Positions 13,901-27,966 of a stretch of DNA of 64,000 nucleotides are shown here, piece by piece; the first letter of the stretch is position 1; every line of letters begins with the position of its first letter. The position numbers and the translations under genes are program-made. Source of the stretch: Gymnogyps californianus (lineage: Eukaryota; Chordata; Aves; Accipitriformes; Cathartidae); contig NC_059479.1 in NCBI RefSeq assembly GCF_018139145.2, positions 4,402,001 to 4,466,000 on the forward strand. The letters run 5' to 3'. The notes below the pieces were generated by a model. It did not search any database. It was not told the DNA's origin and saw only the letters and a program-made list of their open reading frames with translations.

Positions 13901-15195
13901 AGGAGAGTGTAGAAAGGCAGGTGTCATTGTGACTCATGATTTTGGTATGAAATGATGTATTTCACACTAACAGGTCTAAAATTAAGATTAAATTACAAGT
14001 CAATTGCCTGAGTCTCCTAATCAAAGGAAAATATACACATTTGCTCTGCTTTTAAAGCATAATTTCCACATTCATATGTACATCTATATGCAATAGTTGT
14101 ATGAAATTCCAGTTTATACATAGAATATATGTCTTTGTTTCTCACCATCCTAACTGGCAATAAATTAATTTTCCCCAAGTTGAGTCTGTTTTGCCTGTGA
14201 CAGTGACTGGCAAGTCGTCTCTCTATTTCTACCCATGAGCTTTTTTCTCATCTTATTTTCTCCTCCTGTCCTATTGAGGAGGGGGAATGAGCAAGCAGGC
14301 TGGTGGGTGTCTGGCAGCCAGCCAAGGTTAACACACCACAAGTAGACATCAGCTTTATTTAACCTGTAGTTCATTTGATGCCCCCAAAATATCAAGCCAA
14401 AGGAAAAAGAAAAATCTTATACAGAAGAAAACAACAAGTTATCCCCATGGATTTGGTTCATTAACATTTTCTCTCGCCTGAGAACTAAGATTTGTATCCA
14501 GACTTTCTATTGGAAAGATAAAAGTTCAGTTTGTTTTCAGTGATGTATCTTCTCAAATAAAATCTGTGACAATTTTAACCAGTACTGTCATATTTACGCA
14601 GCTGGAATACTAAATGAGCAATGTAAACATACAAAATATTTAAATGTCTTTAAAACATACGTAAGATTCAAAGGAATAGGTAATTAATGTTTCTTATAAA
14701 CTACTACAGCTTTGTATGTACAGCTGTGAACAGAGAACACTCTTCTCTGCAACTCTACAGTATTTGCACCCATGTTCTATTTTGGCCTTAGTAGTACTTT
14801 GTGCTCTAAAATGATAAAACCTGTTTTCATATGTTAACACTTCTTTGGTTTTTAATAAATACTTTGCCTCAGTATAAAGCAGCCATTGGTGCAAAGATCA
14901 CTTAAACTTTAAAATTAAGAAAAGGATGGTTTTACTGTGGTTTTACTAATGCCTTGTGCACAGGTTGATTTCCTTTTATTTGGCTTGAACCTGATGCTTG
15001 TGGGTTTCATTTAATGTCCCTAACTCTTTTCACCTTTTTCTAGACACCCATAATTTTACAAATTTCAGTTTTATACCCACACTCACCTCCTTGTTCTAGG
15101 ATGAGAACTACTTGTTGCACCTCAAACAACCAATCCAAGAAGTTCAAGCAGGATTTAACCATGAGTTTAACTAGTAGCATGAAGAAAAGAAAGTA

Positions 15196-15218
15196 TGGTT
15201 TGGTTTGGTTTGGCTTTG
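15196..15218. repeat. (GGTTT)n microsatellite
   Basis: Three tandem GGTTT units followed by a GGCTTTG variant. Short and probably length-variable. Confidence 0.75.
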
Positions 15219-16693
15219 TTTTTCCCTCTCCTGCGTATTTTTCCTATATTTCTTTATCTGTTCTACAGTAAGAAGTTCAAGGAAATTTACTGCTGATATT
15301 GGGATAGCTAACCCTTCATATTTTCTTAGAATAAAATAAACAAGCTTTTCTTATTTGCAAATATTTTAGCTTTAAGTTTTACCCATGCAAGCAATTTTTC
15401 TGCTTTGCATGGTAAATATACAGTGATGTGTTTGACCTTAGCAAAAATAACCAAAAATAGCAATAAAAAATACACTACATCTGGTAAAGTCCCAGAGATG
15501 TTAAACCTCAATATGGTTATTAAAACTATTGTGTTTTTCATTACTCAGAAATATTAGCCTCTTCTTACTCTCACCAGTATATTTGGGGGTGCACATTCTC
15601 TGGCAGACTATTAGCACTGCTTTGGCAAGTGCTGCATGTTTTCTGTGGTTATGTCCTGAAACATCCTTGAGTGTTCATAGTATGATGTAGCCACAGGCGT
15701 AAATTGTACTGATACATTTTATTTACTTCCCTTAGAGGTCTTGGAAAAGACAACCATGTCCCAATAGACACTTGAAGACAGCATAATCATTCAAAATACT
15801 GGTGATTTACTTTGATTAAACATTTCATTCCTGAATTCAATTCCTGAATCCAAAAAGTCACCACTATGAGCCTCATCGACAAGTAAACAGCTGGTTGGGA
15901 TGTTCTCTTTCTATCAGTTGTAGTGCCAGAACAATGTCTTGTTTTTAGCGGCAATTCTAAGTGCCACTATAACATTATCAACCAGTTTAATCCACTGAAT
16001 TCATAGCTGAGCAGTTTTAGCATCCACTCCTTAAATTACTTCTAATGGTCTTTTACAGATCTATTCCACCAAGACAGTGATTTTCCTGAGGTGTCTGGGA
16101 AAGAGAAATAGTAGTGCTACCGAGGTACATTTCATCACTGGATAGTCCTCATAAGCGTGACTTTTTAAAGATTAAGAAATAGCAAATCACTTACAGGTAT
16201 GCTTAAGTTAAACATTTGAGTAACTTCACTGACCAATATTGGGATTACTTTTATGCTTCCTGTTATATTGTTCACGTGCTTTGCCAAATTTGGGTCATTG
16301 CCTTCACAAGTGTGTAGATTTTGTTTATTTAAGTATTTATATAGTTGTCCTTACTGCAATATCTGAATATCTTCACATTATGTAATATTTCCCCATCACT
16401 ACCTTATCAACTAAGACAGACAGATCTTAAGAGTATTTATACTGTGCATTATTCACATTGACTAGACTTAATATCTTCTCACAGTATTGTGCAAAACCTT
16501 GCAGAAACACTGAGCTGGCTTCTGCAGTAGAGCCGCCTTCTTTTTAAATGAGAGCTGTCCCGAAAGGAAGCCTTGGAGAGGCTGAGGCCATGTTGGATCC
16601 GACCATCCCACATTCCCCAGTGATGATACAGCAACAGGCTGAGCTGCAGGCTAAATCCCATACACAGCCATTTTGCAAATTGCATACAGAAAT

Positions 16694-16727
16694 GAAACTG
16701 TGGTCACGAAACTGTGGTCAAAACCAC
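16694..16727. promoter_or_regulatory. Tandem duplicated RUNX-like motif cluster
   Basis: A 13-base sequence, gaaactgtggtca, occurs twice one base apart (16694-16706 and 16708-16720), and each copy holds TGTGGT. An AACCACA motif, the same core on the other strand, follows immediately. TGTGGT/ACCACA is the established RUNX-family core. Three cores in about 35 bp is notable, but function is inference only. Confidence 0.3.
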
Positions 16728-19700
16728 AAATGTAAACAGCTTAGACATGTTTGAAGCTATATACGGAAATACACTCTAAATTTATAGCACATTTATCTAA
16801 TGTCTATCATTTTAAAACACAAGCTGGTACTTGGCTTCAGTTAAGGTAGCAGTGTTATTAGATGCTGCCCACCCGGCAAGGACAGGAGAGTTTCCCAGCA
16901 GCGGCAATCCGTGGGATCCCTGGCTGCCACCTGAAAATGGAAGGGTTTAACTGAGAGCTCAGGGTGTACAGAGTCACTGTGCGTGACAGCAGGAGAAAGG
17001 TAAAACCTCTTCTGCCTGCCTGAGTTGCCTCTGCAGACGCAGAAAATCTGAGGTTTTATCTCTTTGTCATTATTGCTGCGTTGTAAAATAAATTGAAATA
17101 TTTACATCACATTAAGACAGAATCATTTCCGATAGCTGATCTGAATGCAGAATAGGCATATCAAGGCTGAAGAGAGTTTATAAAAATCTTGTTTTGAGTG
17201 AAATGTCACTGTCCACCGATAGATATTCAAGAGTAAGTCCTGCAGGAAATAAGAGCTGAAATTTTTGTCATTATACTCAGAGAATGAAAGTGAAATGTTC
17301 AGACTGAGTTTAGTATTCTCTATACTCCCTTACCGGAGAGCAGAGAATAGAATTAAAAGGGATTAAGTCCCAGCAGCAAGCTAAGAAACATTTGCCTATT
17401 TATTACTTCTATGATGGAAGCCCTCTTGCCTGCTCTGGACATAATTAAATTTCTGGTATCCTAGAGTTAACAATATAAATATCTTTTCCTATTGTTGAGT
17501 TCATTGACTGGTGATCCACACACACTATGCTGTATCTCATTCATCTTCATGTTTCAATTCGGTAATTTCCCACTGAGCAATTGTTGAGTACATACCTAAA
17601 CCTATAAGCAATCTACTTGTTATTTCATCCCTTTTATGTCAGGACACCTTTCAATTTTTTAACTTACAGCTTTACAAAAGCCAGAGTTAGATTTCCATGC
17701 TAATAAACAAGGATGGTTCTATCAATCCCGTTACATTCCTCTGTAGCAACCTTTTTTGGCAACTGTACATGCAAAAACTGATCACAACTATTTACCCTAA
17801 TATACTTGCCAATTATGGTATTTTCTCCTTCATAATCAATAGTGAAGGGATTTGTCCTCATCTGTATCTATTCAGTCAGCCTTTTAATTGCTGTGGAACA
17901 TCTTTCATTGAATGGGAAGTTTGTAACAGCTATATGGAATAGTATTTTTCCCAAGAGTAACATACATTCCAGTTCTCATTTGTCTTTTTTTTTTTTTTAA
18001 TACTTTTCCCTAAGAACTTCTGAGCAAACGGTAAAACCCCAGTAAAAGCAGTAATTCCACAAATTCATATGTCCAGAATACCAGTAGACTATAAGTAGTA
18101 GTCCATAAGCTGGCCCACTATAAACACTGAAACTCAGAAATTCATTTGTCCAGTCCCATAATACAGCTGATAAGCAAGTAACTTCAAAGTTTAATGAAGG
18201 TTTGTTGGTCTAGAACTAGAATTCAGGTTCTGAAGCATCTGTAGGCACAACTTCAACAGTGTAGAGTTTACTACATTTCTGAAACTTTGTAAGCATTTTA
18301 TAGACAAATGAAATATGACCTTATATGTTTTCAAATGTCATATTTTTTCTTCTTGCTACTATTCTACTACTCTAGCTACAATCAAAGCAGCATTATTTTA
18401 ATTTACCTTATTGGTAATTTAGCTAGTTCATATCTCAGCTTTGTCATATCTAAATTTACATCCAGTGTCCTACTTCAGCAAGTAAGTTAAATAACAGAAG
18501 GTAAATGTATTATATATCTGCATATATGTTTAAGGTGCATTTGTACTGTCAGTAGCATATACGCACAAGAAACATCATCACCAAGTTTAGTCATCATTGC
18601 ACATACTCTGCTCATTATCTCTCCTGCGTTACAGGAATCCAACACCACCAAAGAAGTATCTCCGTCTCTTGACGGATTTCTAGTATCCCAAGAGACCTTT
18701 CCATTTCAACCTCTCATTACTAGAACACAGACTATATTTCCTACGTTCCAAACACAAACATGGCATCAATTTCACTGGGATACATCTTAGTAACATTATA
18801 TGGGTCACAAATAAAAGTCCTGAGACCACAGCTAAAGGGGGAAGGGATAATTAACATGGAAAACCATGTAGGAGGTAACATTTCCGTAAGGAACTTTTTC
18901 TTTGGCTATAGGAGAAAAAAAACAGAATATTTTTGAAATTTCTGCAACAGACTTCACAGCTTGAATAGTGCCTCCAACCTTGGATACGATTTCCAACATC
19001 CTGTAGATTTTAGCAACCACATTTTATTTTGTATTTTTATAGCTTACATGTAGAAAGACTATCAGTTACTATGGTGTGAGAATGCTCAATGGAATGGGCA
19101 ATAACAAGTGTCTCTGTCAGGCACTGTCCTGCAAATTATCCACAAGAGGAAAGAAAAGTACTACACTATTCAAAGCACTGATTTCCCCTCCTTCAAGCTA
19201 TTTAAGCTCACTAAGGGATTGCTGGAAACCACTTTCATAGGATTAACAACTGAGCACTAAAACAAGAAGACATTTTTTGATTTTCTACTTTTGTTTTGAT
19301 ATTACACTAGCTTTAACACTCGTCTCCCTTTTTAGTACATTAAATTATAGTGGATTAATATGTAGTACAATAAAATTTGGGCAAGAAGGACCAGCACTTC
19401 TAGATAACAAGAGGTACAGTTCTACGAGTGAATACTCTTCTACTGTGGTATTTTCACTATTCATACTGATTTTATTAGCTAACAGCATCTGGAGAACTGT
19501 TAAAAGCAGCAAATTATAAATAGCATCAAATTAATGTGCAAAGCAGTTGTCAGCAGGCACTGGAATATTCCGAAAAGACCTCGGTTTCCCGTCTTCCTAC
19601 CTACATAAGTAGAGACCAGAGAATGTTTCACACCTTTCATTCCTTGATGTCTGTTTCTGTTCTGACTCCGTACTTTGTCTCCTCCTCACTATCTGAGTGG

Positions 19701-22700
19701 GTAATATCAACACCATTACTCTTGATTCATAAGGACAGTATATAACAAGAGTGCAATAAATCACTGCTCATTTAACGCATAGGAAGAAACATTTTTTAAA
19801 AAATGTTACTTTTGTGTGCGTGTGTATATATAGGCTGTGAAAATCTACTATGTTGTGAGCAATTCAGGCTAAGTTAGCAACAATTAGCAAATATAACTTT
19901 TATCTGCTAATAGCACTACTTTTCCCTTCCAGCTTGTCATCAGCTGTATCAATCTCTACCTTGGTCTGTGATTTCCAAGGATGAAGCCACAGCATTAAGT
20001 GGAAAGTATTTTCTCTTTTGTTAAGATAACAACGGCAACAACATCAATTTTTCATTAATGGCATGACACAATTTCACAACAAAATTATACTTAAGTCCAA
20101 CTAAGCTGATTGTGAATTGACCATTTAAAAAACATTTATTGGAATACCAAACACACCATCGAAAAGTCAGTCATTTTCAAGGTAATTGTTCATTAAATCA
20201 TAGATATGAAAAGACAACATTTCAGTACTGAGCAAACAAGTTGTGAAGAATTTTCATTCCTTCACAAAAAAAGAATTTCATCATTGTAAGCACCTGTCCT
20301 TTACCACTTCTCTCATACTTGCTTGTAATTCAGTGCTGGCAGCTACACCTGCCAAAACACTTTTGTTAGTCTGGAAGGGAGTACTTGATTTAAAATTGAG
20401 GTTGCATCAGCTTTTAAGTAATGCTGAAAACTGGGACAGATGTACTTACTACAGTACTAGTCAGAGAAGCACTGTTATTGCAGTAATAGTCACTGAACAA
20501 ACGTTTTTATAACTAAATTTCAATCAAGCCATAAGTATTACACTTCCTATGGATGTCCACAGGTTAATGAATCAACATCCTGGAAATGACATATGATAAT
20601 ATATGTACTTGTCAGCCTATATACTGAATCACAGAGTCATCTTTAACCAGCTCCATTTTATGGCAATCACCATAATAACCTATTACTTTAGTGACTTCTC
20701 CCAGTGTTAGCCTATGACAATGTACATTTTTCATGCCTGATGATTCATTACAGAAATGTCACAGAATATGCGGAAAGACTATGTTTACAAAAAGCCATAC
20801 TGACTGGATTGTGAATCATAACTTTTGTTGGAAGTACTGCAGCAGAAAACATGGTGTTAGGTTTAAAGATGGATTTAAACAATTTGTTTGATTATTTTCT
20901 GCAGTAACTGTTTTCTCATAAGCTTAGTTAGATATACGGTTAAGATGAAAACAATGCAACTTGACAAGCAATAGCAAAAATATAATAAAAACAGATTCTC
21001 TGTCTCCTGGGAAAGCATTCTGATTTTTGAAATGTGAAGCATCTCTGAAGGTAGGTAGTGAAATAGTCTTCGCCAATGTCAGAATTTTATTTTGAGGTTT
21101 GTTCTGAAAAGGTTTTCTTCTAAAACAAGGTGTTTCTAATAACTGAAATGCCTCAAAATGCACTTTCATGATGCACTATATTTCCATGTCCATTACATCA
21201 TAGTCAACAGAAATCCTTACTAGAACTATATCTGAATTGCAGAACTGCTAAGAGATTCAAATTCCCAAATTTGTAATGCCGAGACAAAGTAACAAATGAA
21301 TTTATTTCATCACTTCTCTTGCTTTCATTCTCATAATTTTCAGTGTCTGATACAGTGTCTACAGGAGAGTTGAACTAAATGCACAAGCACATTTCTATTA
21401 AGGATATCCTCTTGCTAAAGGGCAGTTATAAGCTGTAAAGCTATTATTTCTCCTATGAAAACAAAAGTAGCTCTCGCTCTCTAAATGAAAAAAAATTTTA
21501 AGCCCAGATCCTTAGAACTCAGTGCTAATGCTATGAATGAAAGCAGTATGTCTATACCCAGAGAAGCTACAATTTATAATACAAATCTGCTCAATTCTTT
21601 GGCAGAGTTTTGCAGATCTGTACTGCTTTGCAATGGACAGGTTTGTCAAGAAGACACAACGGATAATGGGTAAATTCATCATCTGACAAAGAGATGAGTG
21701 TCCTTACACATGTTAAAGTCCAGCTGTATCCTTTAATTCCTCCATATTACATTTGTAAGAGTTGAGAAGCAGGATTTTTGCTTTATTTAACCTAATTAAA
21801 AGAATGCATCAAATATATCGGACACTTCTGCTAAAATATCCTACGTGCTTTTCCTACATACAGTGTCAACATTAAGTATATGCTTACTTCTTCAAGTGTA
21901 CTTGCGAGCATTTTTTTTTTTTTAAACAGAAGATCTAATGTAGTGTCTATCAGACAGAACAAAGATTGCTCAGAAGCACTGTGGACACTGTAGAGAAAAA
22001 CTGAGCTTGGAATAAGCAGAAGAGGGCAGCATCTTACCATGTTTTAAAGTCTATAGGCTCAGCTTCCTAAAGTTGAGACATTATAAGAGGCATATTTTGT
22101 TGAATGCTAATTTTGTTCAAAGATGACCTACATTCGTTAAAAATTTCCCTTTCATTAACGCACAATATATCACCTTGCTAGTTCGGCATTTTAAAAAAAT
22201 CTTCTCTAAGCCAATTGCTAGTAACAGTTGACAACATTTGCAAAAGCTAAGTAACTTACCTTTGTGCATCCAACCCCAGCTTCCATTTTACTTTAGTAAA
22301 AATGAAATTTCTAAATGGAAGCAGGAGGAGTAATACTTGAGCTCAAAAACAGAGCCCAAACAAAGAACCAGATCTGAATGCTCCAAAGTTCTATCACACA
22401 GCTGCTTCTAATATTTAAGCAATTGTTTAAAAACATAAATGGAGAACAAGTTAAGACCATACGTGACAAGTATCACTATAATAGTCAAACATTTCTGTGC
22501 AGTGCAACCTATATGACGCTTCTGTGCTCCTAATAAACATATAATTATGTGTTCATAAATATCATATAGGGAATGTATATCTGTGAATGTTTATATTTGT
22601 TACATATTGCATGAAATGTACAGCTGGTTAAACAAACTTTGTTAGCCATCGAGATTAGTAAGTAAAATGAGATTTTTGTCAATTAGCAACAGAATCTCAA

Positions 22701-23855
22701 ATAATAGATTAGAGACATGATAATATCTGAAGTATTTTTCTAAAGAAAAACATTGACTAATCTTTGTAACATTTTTAAGACTGCATCCACTTTTCTGTGC
22801 TATATGACCATATTCCTCACAAACTCTAAATTGCCTATAAACTCATTCTCTTAGAATTTTAACTTCAGATGCAAACACTTGTGCTCCCTTGTAAGAACAT
22901 TCATTACACTTTTTTGCAAAACTCTCTCTAATTTTATTTACTCAATCCACATGCCCATAGCTGTCTTACTACAGGAAGCCAATTAGCAAATGAATATTTT
23001 CAAAAGCAGTAGTAGTAAATGAACTACATTTTAAGGAAATAAGAAGAATAATTTTATGCTTATGAATATTTCTAAAAACAAGCAGTACATTAATGCCTTA
23101 TATGCAGATGAATTTGTTTACTTGGTAAGTTTATAAAAGTGCTTTTTTTTAAAAACAATCTATGACAAAACTTATGAATCTGCACAAATGACCTCCCATA
23201 TGTCACATGAAATAACTTCCACATAATCTGTGATAGGTTGTGCAGTGAGGTTTTACACTGAAATTTCTAGAACTGCATTTGAGACAGCTTCTTGCAGGGA
23301 TTGTTTAAAACAACTGAATTAACGCTGAACAACTCAAACATTCTTAGAACCATAGGCACATATATATGTTAATTTAATTAAAAAATTTTGTTTAATGAAA
23401 ACAACATCACAATGTCACAGAATGCTACAGAGTACTTCAACATCGTTGTAGAAATCAGTTTAACACAGATGAGTATTTTAACAGATTAAAATAGGTTATC
23501 ACTTGAAATAGGAGGGTTGCCTTTGGAAGCTGTTCACATAGACTTTTGGCCATCGCACTCCATTTTGCCCCGCAGAAAGCAATAGGAAAAAATAAATGGT
23601 GAACTGATACTGTGCCTTGTTATTCTGGAGTAAGGCTGGCCATGTGATACCACTGAAAGTCTTAGCCCCAGTCACTATTCTTCTTAGCATCTGATAGTTA
23701 TTGCAACATGTCAGTCAAGAGAAAGTCAGAAATTAAAAACTGGGCTGTCCTTTAGCAAGAAAATTAACTTCACTGTTAGTATTCAGTTTAATACAAATTA
23801 AACAAAATAAATAACGCACTTCAAATATAGCTTATACAAATGCAAACTATTGTTA

Positions 23856-24000
23856 TATCATAGAAACATAGAATGGTTTGGGTTGGAAGGGATCTTAGAG
23901 ATCATCTAGTTCCAACCCGCCTGCCATGGGTTGCTCAAAGCCCCATCCAGCCTGGCCTTGAACACTGCCAGGGATGGGGCATCCACCACCTCTCTGGGCA
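23856..24000 (-). mobile_element. CR1 LINE 3' end, truncated
   Basis: The + strand shows the reverse complement of a CR1 3' end: tcatagaa-acatagaatgg, then tttgggttggaaggga, then attccaacccgcctgccatggg-type sequence, and on to catccaccacctctctgggca. CR1 is the dominant LINE of birds. Copies are normally 5'-truncated and end in repeats of ATTCTATGAT, as here. Similarity stops abruptly at about 24000, the 5' truncation point. It contains only the 3' end and no usable coding sequence. Confidence 0.92.
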
Positions 24001-27000
24001 TGAAAATGCTGTCTCCTCCTCTTCTTCCAACCATTCAGCTGAGGAAAGGCTCAGAGGCAAGGTGGGAGGAAAACAGTTTTTGTTATTGTGTATCACATAT
24101 TCAAGCAGTCCAAAATAAATTTCTGATTTGATATTTGAAGCCTTTCCATGTGTGTCTGTGCCAACAATGTATTGCTACCTCCTGTTTTTCAGGAAGAATA
24201 TTGTGTATTTTTACCTTACCCCTTGGTTAGGGCAAAATACTGCAAACTGTTTGTGCGGAGAAAGTCAAATACAACTATGAAGGGGAAAAACGTTCTGTAT
24301 CTTTGCCATTCAAATCTGTAGCTTCGTCTTAAGTAAGAATCATATCACTATCAAACAGCTTCACATCATATTAATGAACAGAGTGCAAGACAAGAACTAA
24401 CATTATGTCTATGGGGAACTTTTCCCCTTCATGTTAATATTATATTTACTTATTCTCCACACCTATGTCATTTTTTTCTCTGCTTGATCATTGGCTTTGG
24501 TTTTCTTTAAATTCATTGCATTAAAAAATGCTTAATTGATTTTTTTTTGTCCACAGAAATTATTTGATTTTTATATACAACAGCAACATAAAACCATTAT
24601 AAAGACATATCTTCAGACTGTTTGTATGACACTAATGCTTTGACAGCTGTCTGTCATAACACTTAAGTACATTCCACTCCTTATTGGCATGAGATGAGAA
24701 AAGCTATACGTCAGCCCATGATGTATTTCATATGCCATCTGCAAAGCACTGCATAATGCAGCATGTCCTAACTCGTATTCTCCCAAGCTGGTGAGTCAGG
24801 CAGCTTCGAGTCACACTGTGTAGTCTCATGGTCCAGTCAGCTCCTGAAGTGGTAGAGGAGTGATAGCAAGCAACTGAGGTAATGATCCCAGTCTGATGGG
24901 TGCCCGCAGCACTTCCCAGGCCCCTTGAGAGCTAACTTGGGCAGAACTGGCCTTGGCCCTCTGTCCCCACAGGGAAAACATGCTGAGAACTGAAGATTCT
25001 TTGGGTCCGTACTTTACCATGAAAGTCAGGCACCAACGTCTGGTTAGCTTTTTTCTGTTTGTGCTTCCCCCACCCAAGCAAGTGATTTTTCCTCTACTTT
25101 TTCCAGCATATTCTCAGTTTCGTTATATTTCTCTTTCAAAGTTAAAAACAGAGCCTGCAGTCTCTTCTGCCCTTCCATACCTAAACAGTTCCCATTTATG
25201 TTCATTGTGGCCATACAAAAAGTACTTGGAATCAAAAGAAATTTCGTAGTGTCTGCTGAGAAAATCTCCAGATAGATGGACCAGGCAGAGACACCTACAG
25301 GGAGAGGGTAGGAGTCGCACAAAAGAAAATCCACCCGTGGCAACAGAGGCAAAGCTCTGTTACGCACTTTCAGCCGCGAACAGCATGGCCCTGCTGACCA
25401 CCCTGTAATAGCTTGCCTTGGGCTCTTTTTGCAGACTTCATATTTATGCTATTTTAAGGTAATTGCAATGCATTATTTATCTTGTTTGAAACTTTTCTAA
25501 AATTTACTTAACCAAGTCATCCAGTACGAATCACTTTTCCTTCTTCCAACATTCATCTTTAATGTACTTCTCCCCTAATTAAATAATCAGTAAGGACACA
25601 AATCTTTCAAGTAGAATAACTTCATTTGTTTGAATAACAAATTAAAACAAATACAATTGGAATATGAGGTAATATTTATAGAAAATAAATTATAAACCTT
25701 TATTTCCCTACACAAAAAAAATTGAAGACTAAATTCTTGATGGAACAAACCTGTTTAGTATAGAATTTCTTAGCATTTAAGCCATGCATTTACACTCACT
25801 AAGGGATAATTGATTAATTGCCTGAAGAAGCAAAAATTTAAAAGTAATGAAGTTGTGACATCCTTTTTACTATTTTTTTCTGAGTTCTGAGTGATTCTTA
25901 TTGAGAAACAACCACCAGATATTTCAATTAAAGTAAAATATGATATTAACAACTACTTTGTAATTGGAAAACATTGATCTCTACAGAAAGGTGGTCTCAG
26001 AAGATATGAATTTATCTTAAAATTCCATATTTGAGATCAAGCAAGGTAGAAACAGGTAGTTTCCATAATGAACTACCTTATTATCTATTATTCATTTATT
26101 CTATGCCAAAATGCTTACATCTATCACTTGCTTAGTTTGTGGTATCCTTGTACATTCTAAATTTCTTCTAACAATACAATTTTCTCCTATTTCATTTAGG
26201 AAGAAAGCTGTGTGCTGCTTTTTGTGTGTAAAACAGATGTGCATAATACAAGCAAAACACTAGACCAGTTCATCTTATGACTCTACTTAAATATGTCCCA
26301 GAGCTTTAAGGAATTTCAAATAGTCTGGGTTGTCAATATACTAAGAGAGTTTGATAATTCCTTTCCATTCATTTCCAGTCACTGAACCAATTTAAACACT
26401 CAACAGCCAGAGGACTCGTTATCACAGTACTTAATAGCCTTACTAATGCTATGTGATGACTAGGTATTGACCTTTCCAGTGCCATCTGAGGGACATTCCC
26501 AGATGAAGGACTCTGTAAATGGTTCAGTTGGGATGAATTAGGAAATTACTGTTTCCTTTGGAGCCACGGGCAAGGCTGAAACTGGAAACTAAAGGATCAG
26601 AGAGGGCTGTACCTAGAGTTTCCCAGGACCTGCATAGCTAATAACCATCACAAGATTCTGTATTGAAAATTTGCTGGGTTTTGTTTTCCCCCTGGCATTC
26701 AAAATTCAGTATATGGTAAAAGCCTATTTATTGCTGTTAGCAGAAACATTTTTTTGCCTGTTTTTTTGTTGCTGTTGTTTTAAATTTCTTTTATATTTTA
26801 GTTTAGTTCCAAGTTGATTGCATAATGTTCATAAATTTGTCAAGGCTTAATGACTGCAATTATAATAGGGGCATTTTAGTTTTTAATACCCTTCTTGCTA
26901 GAGGCAGCATATGTACTTTTTTCCCCATATTTTATTTCTTTCTTTTGTGTCTGGTAGCTATTATGGTTAGAATTTAAAAATAAAATATTAAGCAGGGACT

Positions 27001-27799
27001 GAGGATAAATAGTGGCTTAATTAAAAATAAAGGAAAGAAAACAGTATCTTAAGATGATTATAAATTCCAGCTGCTTTATAAATTATGATACAACTGGTAA
27101 TTACATCTGCTATAAGCTCTGGGTTAGAGTTAAAAGTCTGTTGAACGTGGCCCTCTGGCTCTACAATGGAGTACAATGCACAGTCACCCCAGAGAAATCT
27201 AAAAGCACATAATTTACAAGTTTAGTTTTGGTTTTGGTTTTTTGTTGGTTTGGTTTTTTTTTTAATCACTTGTTTTGTCAAAGAATGAGATAAGTCTGGA
27301 ACACAAGAATTACCACAAAACTTGGAGCATAAGTAACAGATTTAAACAGATAACAAACACTTTATATTGCCTCATTCCACTGTTAAAAGGACTCCTCAAA
27401 AAGCACAAGAGTCTGAGAAAATCATGCAACTTTAACATATGGTAGAAAAGGAGTCAAACAGTTAATGAGATCTCATCTCATGTGAAAAATATTCGTGACC
27501 ATACATGTTGTTCTAATTTCCTGTTTACAAAGCCACAGTATTCATCAGGGCTTGAATCTTGCCATTTTCAAGGACTTTTCCCAAACACCACAAAAACACC
27601 AAATTTGCATTGCAGGATGTGCAAGAACTATGTCAAGTAGACTATACGCTGTCTTTGTTTGGATGAGTTTTATTTCAGGTAGTTAACAAGGGATTCTGAA
27701 ATCAGTATGGCAAAAAATGTTCTTTTCCCACCAATTTTGCATGGTAGGAAATTGTAGTCAGATGGCTTTTTACTGTGGTATCAGTTTTTAAATCTTTAA
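24001..27799. other. Non-coding DNA with one GC-richer ORF patch
   Basis: Mostly unique AT-rich DNA. A patch at 24826-25367 is GC-richer. On the minus strand it has overlapping ORFs of 83, 107 and 65 codons in different frames, with an acceptor-like pyrimidine tract ending in tag near 25285. No protein family is recognised; see findings. A T/G-rich tract lies at 27225-27263. Nothing else is supported. Confidence 0.5.
27225..27263. repeat. G/T low-complexity tract
   Basis: Repeated GGTTTT and TTGGTTTGG units ending in a T run. Simple sequence. Confidence 0.7.
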
Positions 27800-27966
27800 T
27801 GAAATTACCCTTACAAGCATCCTGTAAAACTGTGAAGTGTTATCTATTCCATTTGAGTAACTGAGGTACTAAAACCTAAATGACTCAGAGAAAAACTGGT
27901 GAAAAAAGGCTTAAGCTGAAATTTCTTAAGCCCTAGTCTAGTGGCTTATTCACCATGCTTTCTCTG
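27800..27966 (-). repeat. MIR-type ancient SINE, nearly full length
   Basis: The + strand follows the order of a reverse-oriented MIR-type SINE. A tail-like ttacaagcatcctgt comes first, then tattccatttgagtaactgaggtac (compare 'cattttacagatgaggaaactgaggcac'). Next is taaatgactcagag (compare 'taagtgacttgcccaag'). Last is a tRNA-related head near ccctagtctagtggcttattcaccatgc (compare 'gtgctctaaccactagacca' reversed). Divergence is high, consistent with an insertion predating birds. The exact subfamily and ends are approximate. Confidence 0.65.

Larger units (their letters stand above)
7603..23855. other. Long unique AT-rich non-coding stretch
   Basis: About 16 kb with no recognised gene, RNA gene or repeat family. 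Low-complexity tracts occur at 10883-10941 (T/G) and 15196-15218 (GGTTT repeats), and T runs near 17985-18000 and 21910-21922. A duplicated RUNX-like motif lies at 16694-16727. A GC-richer patch at 16861-17045 ends in a splice-donor-like aag|gtaaaa. ORFs up to about 100 codons exist but show no domain, and overlapping ORFs on both strands argue against coding. Confidence 0.55.
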
